This document shows positions 11,331 to 24,825 of a stretch of DNA of 64,000 nt, in pieces (position 1 is the stretch's first letter; each line of letters begins with the position of its first letter). Where the stretch lies: contig JAWZYV010012391.1 of the NCBI GenBank assembly GCA_038373885.1, positions 186,001 to 250,000 of the forward strand, given 5' to 3'. The translations under genes were made by a program, and so were the position numbers. The stretch is from Cheiracanthium punctorium (taxonomy: Eukaryota > Arthropoda > Arachnida > Araneae > Cheiracanthiidae). The notes beneath the pieces were generated by a model. It searched no databases. It saw only the letters and a program-made list of their open reading frames with translations, and was not told the DNA's origin.

Positions 11331-14300
11331 TAGTGTTGACTCTAGAAAAAAAGGCCGCCGGGGAGGGGGGGGATTTCAAAAGGGGCACCCTGTTCTGAAA
11401 AAGGGCACTTTGGGGTTCCACGAGAATGTACAGGTAGATAACATATAGAAACTGGTTTGAAACGATCTGATCCCCGAAACTTTAACATGTAGATTTGTAA
11501 TATGTGTTTTGACTTACAATGAATAGTAAGAATTTTTTCCAATTTGTCTTAGTTTTTTCCCCCTTCTTTTGGAGAAAATATCCAGTAGAAGTAAGTGTAA
11601 GCGAAATAGGAAAAATAATTTGTTGATAATATTTTGGTCTAAACATGACATAAATATGTGAATTAAATCTACATAACTAGAAGTTTTGATTTAAAAAAAA
11701 AAAAAAAAAAGAAATTTTAATATAAGTAATGTTGAATTTTCTGCTTAATTTTTTTTCTCAAAATTACGTGACGTACATGTTTATTATTTATAAGAATAGT
11801 ACATTTATTGAAGAAGGTTTCAGAAATTTTTAGCCAGACATGATTTGTTAGTCAGTAGGGGAAGGCAGAGGGACTGTTAATTTTTGTTCCTCCATTTTAT
11901 CACACTATCACTACTGGACCACAATTACTGGATCTCATTCATATACGATATTTCACCTATATTGGTACAAACTTTTAAACAGAAAAGGACTGTCAGTGTA
12001 AGTGGATTAGGGTAGATGCATTTAGCATGTAATAAAAAATAAAATTTCTGCAATGCAGGATGTATAAAATTTAATTATATGAATCAGAATTTTATTTAAA
12101 TTCTTTTGTTTGCAATAATTATTGAATGAGTACCAAGTAAAGATTTTCAAAGTTACCCTTATTACTATTAGACATTATTTAAAATTGCATCAAACAATTT
12201 AACTCATCCATCAGTTGATAACTACAGAAATTGGGGAAATTGAATTCAGAACACAGAAGATTGCTGGAAAAAATGACATAGTCATGCAAATTTTGTAATA
12301 CATCCAATGGTTGGAATGTACAACACCATATCAAATCAAATTACTGAAATATATTTGTTATTCCTCTTTCACTTCTAATTTAATGCTTGCTCATTCATGA
12401 AAAGTGAATATAAGTTTTTTAAAAAGTACTATTTCTTTAAAATAAATAAAAATAATTACTACATGTAAGTTTTTTAGCAGGTATAAAATTAATATTTTTT
12501 TAACTCACAGAATTGTCCAAAAGTATGAAATAAAGTTTAAAATATTTTCAATAATTTATTTTTCATAAAGCTTTATTTTTAATTTCTTGTAACATACTTA
12601 AAAAGGTCTCTTTAAAAACACAATTTTTCTTTCTTAAACCTTGCTTTAATCTTTTTTAAATAAAAAAGTAATCAATAGTTTATTTTAACTATCAAATGTT
12701 TTTAATCAGCTTAATATAATTAAAATAATCAACATCCTGTTGCCAAAAGTACTTAAACAAATTATCTATTAATAAACCTTCCAGAATTATTTCTTTTCTT
12801 TTTTTTTTTTCAATTGAAAATAAGCTTAAATTGATGACAGTTTGTTTTATGAATAACCTAGCTGTTAACTTATGACACAATTTGTTTTCTGAAGACATCC
12901 TTTCCCAGAACTAGCTTTCTTTTGCTTTTATTATTATTTTATTATTTTTTTCCTTTCTTCATTCATTAAAATGTTGAGAATTTTTTTAAAAATCAGAAGG
13001 TGGTATAATATGAATATTTAGAATACCAAATCTTGTCAATAGTCTGATTTACTAAATTCTGCATTTACTCCACTTTTATATAATTAAAACTGTGGCGTAA
13101 TAAGAAGGGGGGGGTGTCCACCTCGGCGGAAAAAAAAAACATGGTGGCCGGCAGGACACTTAGAAATAATAAAGGGGAAAACTAAAGGACCGAAATGGGG
13201 GCAGAATACTGAAACTTAGAAAGAATTGGGCGGCAAACTGAAGGACCGCACCGAGCGCCAATAACCCTAGCGCTACACTGCTAAAGCAAAATTATTATGC
13301 TCTGATTTTGGCAAAAGCATAATGTGTTTCAATTGCTGTATTCGCAAAACGTTGTAAATCGCTCAATTTTCAGGTGTATTTGAGTGGATAAAGCCACTGA
13401 ATATTACACAGCTGAAGTATTGAAGTTCCCACATTCGGCGGGCCCCACCTGCGCAACTGTCGGTCTGGAGTTTTGGTTGGTTTCATCCAGATGTAGGCGT
13501 CAATATACATTAGAACTCCTTAAAAAGTCACCCCCCTTAGGAGATATCCCTTGTCTAGGCTTGCCATAACAAACAAGCAAATCCTGCAGAATTTTCGAAT
13601 CGCAAAACGTCGTTTTGCTAAGGCATACTTTCTGTATCATCTGCATATTGATTAGTAAATAACTGTTATACATTACGAATAATATGTACTGAGAAAGCCG
13701 ATTAAAAAGAGCAATTCGTTTAGGGGGGGGGGAGGAAACTTGCTGGTGCGCAAAACTTTTAAAGACATTGAGAAGAGCAATAATTATATACAGCTGGCGA
13801 CGAACTCTGGTATAATGATTATTTGATAATTCGCAACTACATATTTATCAAACGTAGCCACCGTTTTTTTAGGATTGAAAGATGGAATCAGAAATTTTTA
13901 GATACTTGAGAAAATTTTGAGTTTCCCAACCGTATTTTCTTCCCCCCCACTCCTAAGTGAAATGCCAATCGGGCTTCTTCTCGCTTGAGTCAGCAAAAAC
14001 AAAACATACAACAGGGGCCACTTTTTGGGTTACTCCGCAGTCGGCTCGCGTAAATGAAAACAAAGAAAAAGGCAGTAGCAGTATTTCGATCTGAAAGAGT
14101 AGAATATTTGAAAAAAGCATTTTAATAAATTACATTTGTGGGAAAGATCCGATTTCATAGATGGTTTTTGTGAAAGGGCCGTTTTCAATCGAACCTATTT
14201 TTATGATGGGATTATTGAACTCAATCGTAACCGTTTTAATTAACGTATTTTCGTGATGGGCCGCAAATGGTATGTAGGAAATAAAAAGTGCTGGTTGTTG

Positions 14301-14460
14301 ACTAATAATAATAAAAATGTAAAAGCAGGAGGGCGCAGAAAGAAGAGAAATAGGGCCGCCCGGCACTAAAAAGACGACAAAAGGGCCGCCGGGTGCTAAA
14401 AAGATAACAAAAAGGCTGCCGGGCGCTGCGCCCTGCCAAATTAATCTAGAGTCAACACTA
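11331..14460. mobile_element. 3.1-kb TIR DNA element with 6-bp target duplication TACAAT
   Basis: The termini are a perfect 16-bp inverted repeat, TAGTGTTGACTCTAGA at 11331-11346 and its reverse complement at 14445-14460. TACAAT directly flanks both ends (11325-11330 and 14461-14466). Subterminal sequence at both ends is rich in GCCGCCGGG. The interior is AT-rich with no long ORF, so it is non-autonomous or degraded. A smaller MITE-like block with CTGTGGCGTAAT and TAGCGCTACACTG ends lies at about 13091-13280. The superfamily is not assigned. Confidence 0.7.
14340..14428 (+). repeat. 30-bp minisatellite, about three copies
   Basis: Units of about 30 bp of the form AGGGCCGCCGGGTGCTAAAA followed by AGATAACAAA are repeated just inside the right end of the 11331-14460 element. 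They are subterminal repeats of that element. Confidence 0.7.
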
Positions 14461-14466
14461 TACAAT

Positions 14467-15630
14467 GAATGTAAGAAGTATGAATGTAAACATTTGCAGT
14501 TTATGAATAAGCATGATATATTGGAACATTTCATCCAGTTGCTATTTTGTTGAGGCCAAAGCACACTAGAGCTATCTATTAAAGGGGGAACTACCTTAAG
14601 CAGAGGACTTCTTAAGGCATTCTCGTGTATTCACATTTAGAGAAAGCCGCCCAAAACTCCTGACCATTAAATCGACAACCACATGATAGGTCAGAACCCT
14701 AAACCTTTATACTTCAATTATCTACCAGTAATGCACAAAAATGTTGAAGCGTATTTGAACTTTCTTTGAAGATGTTCTAATTAAAACAGAAAGGATCAAG
14801 AAGTAGACTCTTTTTTTAGAATATCTGCTTATAAGTGTGGCTTCACTTTAATTTAATTTTACTAAAAATATATCTATTTTTACACTTTGCACTATAGAAA
14901 GGAGATTAATGTTAAGTTGCTACATAATAATAATAATAATAATAATAGCTTTTATTTCTCAGAGGGATCAACAGTTTTGTGGATTTCAAGCATATTTTGA
15001 AAAATACACCTTAATCGTTAACAAGACTGTATCGGCATACTGTCTTAACAATGACCTTTGATATCAATATTGACAGACATTAATTTCTTTAAATAATGTA
15101 ATTTCAGTTACTGTTTAATTTAATCCTGTTAAACTAAATTTCTTAATATGCAATTTCTGATTAAAAAAAATAAATTTTCATATTTTTTGTGTTTGTTAAA
15201 ATGTGGCCCTAACTTGTTTAAAAATACCGCTTTTCTTAGGGCAGGTTTGAACGGAAATATTTAAAATTTTTAAAGCTTTGCAACACATTTAATTTCTTTA
15301 AAAAAAACTTTAATTTTTAGCTTATATGATAAGGAAATCAACTATTTTTCTCATATAGTACTTGAAATACAACATAATTAGAATGATCCAAACATCATTC
15401 ACCAAACATGTATATATAATTATACAGTTTACAATTAAATGCAGTGCACTTAAAAAAACTGGCACTTATAGGCATTTCCCATGATGAAAACTGCATTTGA
15501 TCAACCTTAACTATTGTACTTCAAGTTAGGTAACTTCTTTCTGATTAAGGATGTAATGGATATTGATTTTGCCGTATATCAGATATCCGAAGCTCCTTTG
15601 GTTGCCAGATACGGATATCTGGCACTAAGC
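14467..15630. other. intron 1 sequence with (TAA)n microsatellite
   Basis: AT-rich with no coding signal. A (TAA)n tract lies at about 14925-14948. A short ATCCG-rich repeat (GATATCCGAAG and GATACGGATATC) lies at 15585-15620. Confidence 0.5.
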
Positions 15631-15642
15631 ATGTATTTAGTT

Positions 15643-15958
15643 TAAAATTAAAATATCATTAAAAGCCATAAAAACTCCGTAAAAAGTTTAAAAAACGAAC
15701 CATTTAGTGCTTTCGGCAGCTAGGTCGCTGCCATCTTCGGAACTGCTGAGCTCGTTCTCCCGCTTCATCATTTCGAGCCACGTATCCTCTATCTGGGTAT
15801 GTTTGACGGGGAACGAGCTCAGCAGTTCCGAAGATGGCAGCGACCTAGCTGCCAAAAGTGCTAAATGTTTCATTTTTTAAACTTTTTACGGAGTTTTTAT
15901 GGCTTTTAACGATATTTTAACTTTATACTAAGGTATCTCCGTGCATGATTTTAACTAA
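15643..15958 (-). mobile_element. fold-back Penelope-like fragment, 12-bp TSD
   Basis: Two inverted arms (15643-15758 and 15808-15927) share GCAGCTAGGTCGCTGCCATC and flanking sequence, around a ~50-bp loop. ATGTATTTAGTT is duplicated exactly at 15631-15642 and 15959-15970. On the minus strand the arm encodes QIEDTWLEMMK and then an acidic tail. This is the same C-terminus found in the 42480-43093 copy, where a GIY-YIG-like segment precedes it. Penelope elements are known for variable 10-15-bp duplications and inverted partial copies, which fits. Family assignment is moderate. Confidence 0.65.
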
Positions 15959-16257
15959 ATGTATTTAGTTGTTAAGTGTATTTTTTTCATTTTTTTAATA
16001 TGACATCAGAACAATAAATTGCAAACATGTTTCATACATCATTAAAGTATTTTTTAATAATTGACTTATAATTTACAAAGACAAAATATCTTCACATGTA
16101 TATACATAAAAATTGTTACTTAAAATGTAAACAGTTAAAATATTCTTTTTATGTGTACACTACTGGCAGAAGCAAATAAATTTTAACCATGACACATCTA
16201 TTAATATACCTATAATTGTAGATTATTTTCACAAAGAAATGCATACCATCTATATAT

Positions 16258-18066
16258 TATTTTGAAACATGTTTTTCTTTCGCAAACCGAATTGAGAGAA
16301 CGGCTGGGTGTAAAAACTCGGTTGAGGTGTCTGAAGAAAGGTCTCAGCCTGTAGATGTGCCATCAAAAGAGAAAATCAGAAAATTGTTGGCGAACGGTTT
16401 AGGCATGGCGGAACGGCAAAGATGCAATTTTTTGCCATAGAAATAACATTGTGGTTTATTAACGCAGACGATTGCCTTAGCTCCGTAAGGTTTGATTTAT
16501 TTGGAAAAATATTTGTTAGAAATTGTATCCGTTTGTAAATGTTTTGTGTCAACAGTGTGTAGTGATAATAAATGTGTTGTTCTAAATTCTGATTAGAATA
16601 AGAGCGATTTAAAAAAAAATAAATGAAAACCAACTTTGAATTACTTCACCATAAATAAAAATTAATCGCATTGTAAATTAAAAGGCTTTGACCAAATTTT
16701 CACGAAGTATATGAAATATTGCCAAATTGAGTTCAGTCTTGGAGACTTATTTTTTGACGACAAACTTGGCGCTAACTCGCCAAAACTGGTAATATTTCGT
16801 CATAGAAATAACATTGTGGTTTATTAAAACTCATTGTTGGCAGCTAAAAATGCCTTCTTTATTTTGATGCTTTATCGCTTATCTGTTAATCTGTAACATG
16901 TTTTTACTGTATCCACTAATTTAGAGAACAGCTAGGTGTAAGAGAATTTTTAAAGTGTCTAAAAAAGGCCTTAGCCTGTAGATGTGTGATCAAAAGAGAA
17001 AAAGTCGAACAGATCAAAAATGGCGAAACGACAAATGTGCAATTTTTCGCCATAGAAATAACATTGTGGTTTATTAAATACATCTGAAAATCATAAAAGC
17101 TTTCTTTATTTTGGCGCTTTATTGCTTATTTCCTTAATTTTTTCTATATATTAATTTGAAACATGTTTTTCCGGTATCCACTAAATTGAAAGAACAGCTA
17201 TGTGTAAAAATTTGGTTGAGAGGTCTAAATAAAGGTCTTGGTCCGTAGATGTGTCATCTAAAGAGAAAAATATTTAAAGTCAGAGGGATCAGGCGTAGCG
17301 GAACTTCAAATGTGCAATTTTTCTTCATAGAAATAACATTGTGGTTTATTAAATGCATTTTGCTGTCATAAAAAGCCTTCTTTATTTTAGCGCTTTATCG
17401 CTTATTAGCACTAGGGTGCTATTTCGTTCACGCCCAGACTTTGTCTACTCGATTCTGTCGATATGATTTGTAGACAGGTTTTGCAGTGATGAACTGTCAC
17501 GGTGGAAATCTTTTTAAATGTGTTTGCCACATAACGCGGAAGGGGGGGGGGGAGAATAAGTCTGACAAGGTTTGCAATTTTTGATAATTGATCGCCAAGT
17601 TTGCGGGAAAAAAAAAAAAAAAAAAAAAAAAAACTTAAAAACCGAACCATGCCTGGCGATGGTTGTAAAATAGCTTTAGTAGGCAAATTTAATATAGATA
17701 TTAATTCCTGTATAATGCAATGAGAAAGACAAATATAGCACACTCATGGATTATGATGCTCATTCCGAACAGTATTTAAAATGGTGAAGTATAGTTGGAA
17801 TATGCTTGGCGAAGATTGTAAAACAGTTTTTGCAGCTATAGATTTCGATTCCAAAGAAGTGTTTTGTGGAACAAGGAAGAAAAATACGGCACGGCCATGA
17901 ATAAGGAAACACTTTTCAATTTAATGAAACAAAGAAGAAAAATAGGGACGGTCCATGGATTATGATACGCTTTTAATATACCTCACTTTAGTGAGTATTT
18001 AAAAGATGAAAGTGTCTCAGATTTTTTTTAAACTTTTCTCCATACAAATACATTGTGGTTTGTTAA
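16258..18066 (+). repeat. diverged tandem array, about five units
   Basis: The 26-bp core CATAGAAATAACATTGTGG plus TTTATTA recurs at 16436, 16801, 17051 and 17326, with a diverged copy at 18041. Each core is preceded by a GAACRGCTRKGTGTAA block and a CTGTAGATGTG block, and followed by TTCTTTATTTTGGCGCTTTATCGCTTA. Spacing is 365, 250, 275 and 715 bp, so units have been deleted or interrupted. A poly-A run at about 17609-17633 interrupts the array. No ORF is maintained. Confidence 0.72.
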
Positions 18067-19789
18067 CGACATTGACGGCAGTTATAAACTCCTTCTTTAG
18101 TTAGCGATTTATCTTTTATTTCTTTAATTTTTCAGTTTTCTCTCTGATACTGGATCTTTACCATCAAGGGTAGCTTGATAAAAGGCAAATAAAGAAGGGA
18201 TCGCCATATGGCGGATTAGATTTTTTTGTCTCTTGCAGAATTCCAAAATTTTTCACTATTTTCGCTTCATACTTTTGGCATTTACCTATCTGCGCCCGTA
18301 TTTTCTCATGGAATGTTGTATGTCACTCTTTCAATGGTTAGATCAAAGAATGCTGTGGCAGTCAAGATCATTTAAGAGAATTCACCTGGACGTTTTGTAG
18401 TCGATGACTTTACCCAAAATATCGTCTTCAACGAAATGCTCAATTAGAATTTGTAACTGTATTTGCTCATTCTTCATTTAACATGTACTCTTCTTTTTTT
18501 TTTACTCAATAAAGTTAGTTAAAAAGAAATTTTAAAGATTTCATTGTACAGTTGCTAGAGTAAGAACTGGCGTGAAACCCTTTGTTTAGTTTCTGTCACA
18601 AGTCATGTTCCGTCCGCGTCACTCTTTGATTTTTCCCATTAGTGTTGTTCAAGACCTTGGTGACATTCTTGATCGCTCCCATTTATTTTTGAATATTGCA
18701 GTCAATAAAGTGACCGTCAAATTCAATGGTTTCCAGCTAGTTTTTATTTATTTAAGAATATTTGATAAGATACCTATGATAGATGAGTTACTTTTTTTTT
18801 TCAATAGGTTTAATGCCTTTGTTCTGTTTTAATCATTTAATATTAATTTACATTAAGTCATTTTTAGTTTTATTTTAAGTTAAATTACTTTTAGAGATTG
18901 ATAAATAAAAAATAAATTCCTTTTAAATATTTATAATGAAATTATAATTCTTTCTTTAGTAGTTTTACAGAGGTATGGAATTGAATTTTTAAATATGCAA
19001 TACATTTCTTTAATCAAAAATAATATATTTTTTTAAACTACAAGTTAAACAAATAATAAAAAAAAAATTGTCAGTTTCTACTTAGGTTAACAAAGAAAAA
19101 TTTTATTTTAGATACTTTTTATAAAATTTAATTAATTGATTAATGTAGGGCCAATTGTGAAACAAGGATTGATACCGTTAATTCAGTTTGTTTGTTTAGT
19201 TTCTTGTTTTCATTCATTTTTAATCCCATGTAACAGGATCTAAAATTAATTAATTTAATTTAATATTAATTAATGAATTAATATTTGAAAAAACTGTATT
19301 AACATCAAGTGTCATCCACTACATGTTTAAAAAAATGTATTTGAAGTTGAGTGGATGAATAAAAAGTATTTTATTAACGATTTAAAATTTGAACAAGATA
19401 TATAAATATAGTAGGAAGAGTGTGCACTAATGGTAAGAATTGGGGAAAAAAAAAAAAAAAAAAAAAAAAAGATCTGTTTAATTGTTCAGCTTCTAAAATA
19501 TAGAAGCATTCTTTCACAGTACAAAAATTTATATGGCACCATAAGATGAAATTGGGGGGGGGGGGATTAATTTTAAAAAACCATTTCAAACATTGGTTTC
19601 CAAATTTTACTAAAATTTCACTTTTTTACTCTTGATTTCAACATGCAACACACAGGTGCATACACACACACAAAAAAAGAAAAAGATTAGTCAAAGTACT
19701 TTATATATGGACTGATAATCATGCACAATGCTGTAGTAGTAACTAAAATAACTATTTTAAACTAGTAAAATACCATGTTACAACATGAC
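18067..19789. other. intron 1 sequence, no gene seen
   Basis: AT-rich with poly-A (19446-19470) and G (about 19554-19565) homopolymers. No exon or element boundary recognised. Confidence 0.5.
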
Positions 19790-21610
19790 TGTCTGTACAA
19801 GCAGCCATATTATAATTTTCACTAATAAATATTTCACTGTAAGTAAGGACCCCCACAAAAATAGAAAAGAGTGTAGTGCATTTAATAATACACAAGCATC
19901 TGTCCTTGTAGCTACATTTTCTTCTTTCCCCATTAAACTTTCAAGAGCATTTAATATTTATGAAAATTTGTTTTGTACTATGTTTGCTGCATCTCCTCTT
20001 GTACTCCAATGAGTCACAATCACTCTCTTTACCCTTTGTCCAACAATAGTTTGCAAAATGTCCCAACAATGAATTGAAGAAGAAAAAATGTGTACAAGTG
20101 CTCCAATATTTAAAAAAAAGTCATTGAATGAACTGCAACAAATGCGGCTTGTACACATGCCAGATTTAAAGTGTGATTGGCACAAAGCATGAATTCAGCC
20201 TTTTTGTTAATCTGTTTTATATGTATTTGAACGCCACTGTGATGTCCTGCCATTACAGCAGCATTGTCATGGGATTATCCCCTGCAGTCCTGTATGTCTA
20301 GTCCATAAGTCATAATTTTGTCTAAAATTGTACGAGAAATATTTTCTGCATTTTTGCTTTTCGATTGAATAAGTCAATGAATGTTTCCATTAAGGTTATT
20401 TGGGAACCCTCAATCTTAATATATCTTAAAACAGGACTTGTTTGGTTGGTATATGAGATGTCAGGATTGCTATCAAATATTATGAAAAAATATTTAGCTT
20501 TTAAACATCATTAATAATTTTCTGCTTGACATTGTTTCCCAAAATTTTGATGAACTCATTTTGAATTGTTGAAGACAAATATGATACCAATACTTTTTTC
20601 TTGATTTGAACATTCAACAAATATTCTTTTAGTATGGGGTCATATTTCGATAATAAGGTTATAAGTTCAAGGAAATTTCCTTTATTTGTTGACCCATCAG
20701 TTTTGCCGAATAGGTTTTCTCTGTGCCCTCATAAAGGTAAATTTTGCTTCGCAAGAAACCTTATTATTTCGAATAACCTTGTTAAATTGCCTCGCCATTT
20801 CTTTGCTTCTTTGGTAGTAATTTCTTGATTTTGGTGGTCTATTAATAATTGTCTGTGAGACATCAAGATTTCAAAGTCTTTCCATTCAATGAATGCCAAA
20901 ACATGCGATGAACTCATTTCAATTTCGTGGATTTTCGTATTCAGCTTCCATCATTTATTAAATCGATCAGTTGCAAAAAAGTTTGAAAAACATTTTTCTT
21001 TTTCCAGAAACAATTTGCATCAAAATCAAAATAAAGCATTTTTAGCGGGAGAGAAAAATCTTCCAGGTTCTTAAAATCTTCTTGCCATTTAGTAGTGTCT
21101 GATAAAACCAATCATGAGTTAGTTTTCTAAATGCCCCTTTGGTGGCTTCTCCTGACCGCATCACTTCATTAAAATTGGCATCTATATTTTGAATTAGTGT
21201 GGCATCATTTACATTTTCTGGCCATAAACCTATGTCTTTTAAGTTCACAACTTATTTTTTTTTTTTTTTTTTATGCAGTTTTCTTTGTCAAAATTTCTTT
21301 TGTTGCACTCATCTTTGTCCCAGTTTTTTTCATCGAAGTTTTTTCAACACAGCTGATTTCATTAAGGTTTTGTTACTTTTGTTCATTTTTCCATCACTGT
21401 TTTCTTCAATAGTTTCTTCACAGCTTTCCGTGACTCTTTTCTTCGCATGAAATTGATGCTTCATCCTCAGAAATTGTTTTGTCAGTAGAATCTTCCTTAG
21501 AAAATAGTTGAATAGTACCTCTTCATTTTTTAAAAATTCTTCTTCTCTTAGTTTTCTTTTTTCCTAAAAGCAGCACCGCTCTCTTTTATATGCTTCATTT
21601 GCAAAAAGCT
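19790..21610 (-). pseudogene. decayed hAT transposase (ZMYM1/DUF4371 type)
   Basis: A broken minus-strand frame runs from about 21610 to 19790. In order it shows MKHIKESGAAFRKK at the start and GLWPENVNDATLIQNI and FRKLTHDWFYQTLL, a TTF-zinc-finger-type region, near 21250-21090. KEAKKWRGNLTRLFEIIRFL and AKQNLPL follow at about 20810-20735, then DNAAVMAGHHSGVQ and CANHTLNL in the DDE/RNaseH core (about 20280-20165), and WSTRGDA near 20000. This order is typical of ZMYM1-like hAT transposases. Frameshifts and in-frame stops (one just before SHDNAAVM) show it is dead. The dimerisation region is mostly lost and no terminal repeats were identified. Confidence 0.7.
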
Positions 21611-22277
21611 GAAAAATATTGCATTTAATTCTAAAAGTAAGATTATACATAACATAAGAAAGATATATAACAAAGTTTCTTCAGTTATCATTCAAATTAA
21701 AAACGTTCCGTCAATGTGAATTTGCACATTAAATCCGCGGAGCATATATCCTATCATTGGGTAGGTTGGTTGCTGGGAGAGAGGTGCATATGGGGAAATG
21801 AGCCCCTTTCCCCCTCATGCCCTAAATTGCAGCATCTGAGACTGAAATTAATAGCTAAAGCGAGCTAAGTTGTTAGTCTTATAAGTTGTATAAAATAAAA
21901 TATATTCTGAAACAAACTAGTCATATCTCCGAAATCATACAAGATTTCCCAGAATGTTAAAAATTTCATTTAATTTCACAACAAAAAATGCTTTGTTAAT
22001 ATCATACAGTTTTAAATGTATTTCTTCCCTATTTCTAGACAAAAGATAAAAACAGATGCATCAAAGCAAAATTGCATTGCTTTAGTATGACATTTTGCTT
22101 TATTCTAATTTTTTAGAACAAAAAACTTTTCATAAAAATTTATTTTCTCCCCTAAATGTCTGCCACTGCTCCAAAGTATCTAACAATTTCAGAAACAGGT
22201 GTAATATATAAAAAGAATGAACATTATTTAAATAATTTTTTCAGAGCAGCTTTAGAATCATTACTTAAAAGTCAAAT

Positions 22278-22316
<39 letters not shown>

Positions 22317-24713
22317 TCTCTGGTTTACTTAAACAGACTGATAACTATGACAATATATGTTGACCTGCTGAGGAATATTAGAAATTTATAGTTTCTGAAT
22401 AAACTATTTAAAAGGATTAAAATTGAAAAGAAATGCTAAGTTCAAATTACGATGAAAAACTTGAGACTCTGAACAAAATCGTGTGACTTGGCAAGTCTGT
22501 TTTTGTAATCATTCGTACAAATGCTATGCATAAAATTTTCAATATAAATCAAACATGATTGATATAAAAAGAACACATTTAAATTTTTTTTGCAATTGAT
22601 GCAAAATTAAAGATGAATAGACAAAGATTGTGGAAAGTATAAGTAGTAGGTTATAAATAAATATTGAGGTTGGAAATAAAGATTAAGTTGCATAAAAATT
22701 GTATGTTCAATTTATATAGGGTCTAAACCGAATGTAATGATATATTTAATGATAAAAGTAATGATATATTTTCAATTTATATAGGGTCTAAACCGAAGGG
22801 TCAAGTGAGAGAAAATGGGAGTATATTGAAAAATACCTTTTTTCACCATAAAAATTTAGATGTTTCAATATTTTTTTTTCTCTGGAGATAGATTATAACA
22901 GCATTAACAAGTATTTCTAGGGAAGTGTTAGGGTATTTCAACTATATTACTGTGTGCAAAACTTCTTGTTTTTGCTCTTAACATACTGCCTGTTAACAAG
23001 TGCTATTGAAAAAACTTTCTTCTAGATTCCTTATAATTAGAAAAGTATTTATTATTTAATTATGTATGATACTGACATTTCTATTCCTCCTTTAGTTAAA
23101 TATTACTAAAACCAAAGTTAAAATCCGTGAAAGTGGCATTTTAATTAACTGTTTATTGTAGAAGTTAATTTTGTTGAACCAGTAGAGAAGCCACTAATTT
23201 TTTTTAAGATGAAAGAACTCAAAAAACTAGAATGCAATATTGCTTATAAAAATCCATTACCGTTTTTTTTTCAGGGGGTGGGGGGGTGGAACCCCTTTAC
23301 TTTGTGTACAAGTGTTTGCATATAAAAATAAAAAAGAAAGAAAAAATAAATTCATAAATCGAATTTGAAAACTCTGCAGTTGGAGAAACATACATTAGAG
23401 AAAATATCAATTTTCGCTTAGGTCCGTAGCTAATCCTCAAAGTTTTCAAGGGGAACTTTTAAATTTATCCAGAAATACATAATCTTTTTCATACCTAATG
23501 TGTACTTATTTTGAGAGTGGCTACAGCCCCATCAGCTATCCCCTGCTCACACCCCGGTTTGTAACAAAGTAGCATTTGCCATTTACTCTGTAAACCTGAA
23601 TTTGATAATTGTGGTCATTATTTATTTAGCTAAATATTTTGTGAAATAATCCTTTTCTGTACATCTTTTTCTTGAAGTATATTAAATTGAGTGCCTTTTC
23701 TTTCATTCATAGCATTAACATGACTTTTATTAAAAATATACAGGTACTTTTTGCACTACTCCCATCCCCCAACCCCTTACACTTTGGAGGAAAATGGGGA
23801 TATCAATACTTGCCTAACTGAAATGAAACTGTAGAAAAGTATTTTGATAACATTAAAAAGTAATGATATATTTTCAATTTATATAAGTCCAGTGCATCTA
23901 ATATACGTCAATAATTTAACTAACATAAATTTAACAGCTTGATTTCAGGACCTTAAAAAAAATTCATGATTTTCCCCACCTGACCCTATCATTTTAGCCA
24001 CATGCTGGATGCTGGAAAATGTATTAATGGACCTGACCGAAAATTTTTCACTTCTTACTTTCCAGGAAAAAATTTAATTTTTAAATAAAGGAGAAAAGAA
24101 AAAACTTTTTTGATGTCCTTTGATTTACTGGGGATTAATCGCAAATTTTGCATACTTATGGTCTAGTTCTAAACAGCCTTGAATCTTTTGAAATAACTGT
24201 TAATGCATGTTTCAATTCCTATTAATACATGTTTCAATTCAATTTTTCAATGTGAAAGTTCAACTTTTATTAAATAATACATCATAATATATCATAAAAT
24301 TGTATTTTTATCAAATATATATACATATACATGCAGGACACTCATTCTAATCTGCACCTGTCAGGACTAAGGGTTGTGCAGATTATAGGTCATTTGATTA
24401 ACACGGGAAAAAATGTGTGTTTTTCTAAAAAATATTGGTAACAGTACACACATAATTAGACAGAACTGAAGCCAAACTGGTTGTAATAGTTATTTTGTAA
24501 TAATATATGAAAAATAATATTATTTTTTTTTTTTAATTTAACAGGCTATATGTTTTAGTTATTTAATAATATTTGACAATTTTAGCTAGAAGCACTCAAT
24601 AGTAACTCATGTAAACAAAAGGCCATATATATATATATACTATGTACAATAAGAAAAAAATAATTAAAAAAACTTTTTAATTAAATTAGTATATTCAGTA
24701 ATTTCTCTTCCAG
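21611..24713. other. intron 1 sequence with flanking direct repeat
   Basis: No exon. A ~23-bp direct repeat (TAATGATATATTTTCAATTT plus ATA) occurs at about 22762 and 23863, and a shorter TTTATATAGGGTCTAAACCG repeat at 22713 and 22779. The 1.1 kb between the outer copies may be an insertion whose type is not recognised. Poly-T runs lie at 21255-21272 and 22282-22309. Confidence 0.4.
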
Positions 24714-24825
24714 TTCAATAGGTACCATTTTTGCCACAGGAAATAAAGATGGTCATGCATATGTCTGGAATTTTAATTCAAGTAAACTGGTTAGAACATT
24801 TGCTGGACATGCAGTTCCTGTTAGT
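24714..24825 (+). CDS. WD40-repeat protein, exon encoding blade with YVWN
   Basis: The CTCTTCCAG acceptor is followed by T, completing the codon begun at 6218-6219, and the exon ends in phase 0 before GTAAGT. It encodes SIGTIFATGNKDGHAYVWNF then KLVRTFAGHAVPVS: the B-C-D strands of one WD blade and the GH that opens the next. It follows an 18.5-kb intron. Confidence 0.85.

Noticed and set aside
11149..13280. Possible element from CAGTGGTGTAGCGGGG to TAGCGCTACACTG
   Set aside because: The span crosses the well-defined left end of the 11331-14460 element and has no target duplication.
14130..14564. 144-aa minus-strand ORF, the longest uninterrupted one in that region
   Set aside because: Its middle is three copies of the 30-bp minisatellite (APGG.FVVFL repeats), so the length comes from the repeat, not from a gene.
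15688..15873. 61-aa minus-strand ORF considered as a gene
   Set aside because: It runs through both arms of a fold-back element; only its C-terminal half is a real (Penelope-like) peptide end.
17411..17743. 110-aa minus-strand ORF with a phenylalanine run
   Set aside because: The F run is the translated poly-A tract at about 17609-17633, and the ORF crosses the tandem array.
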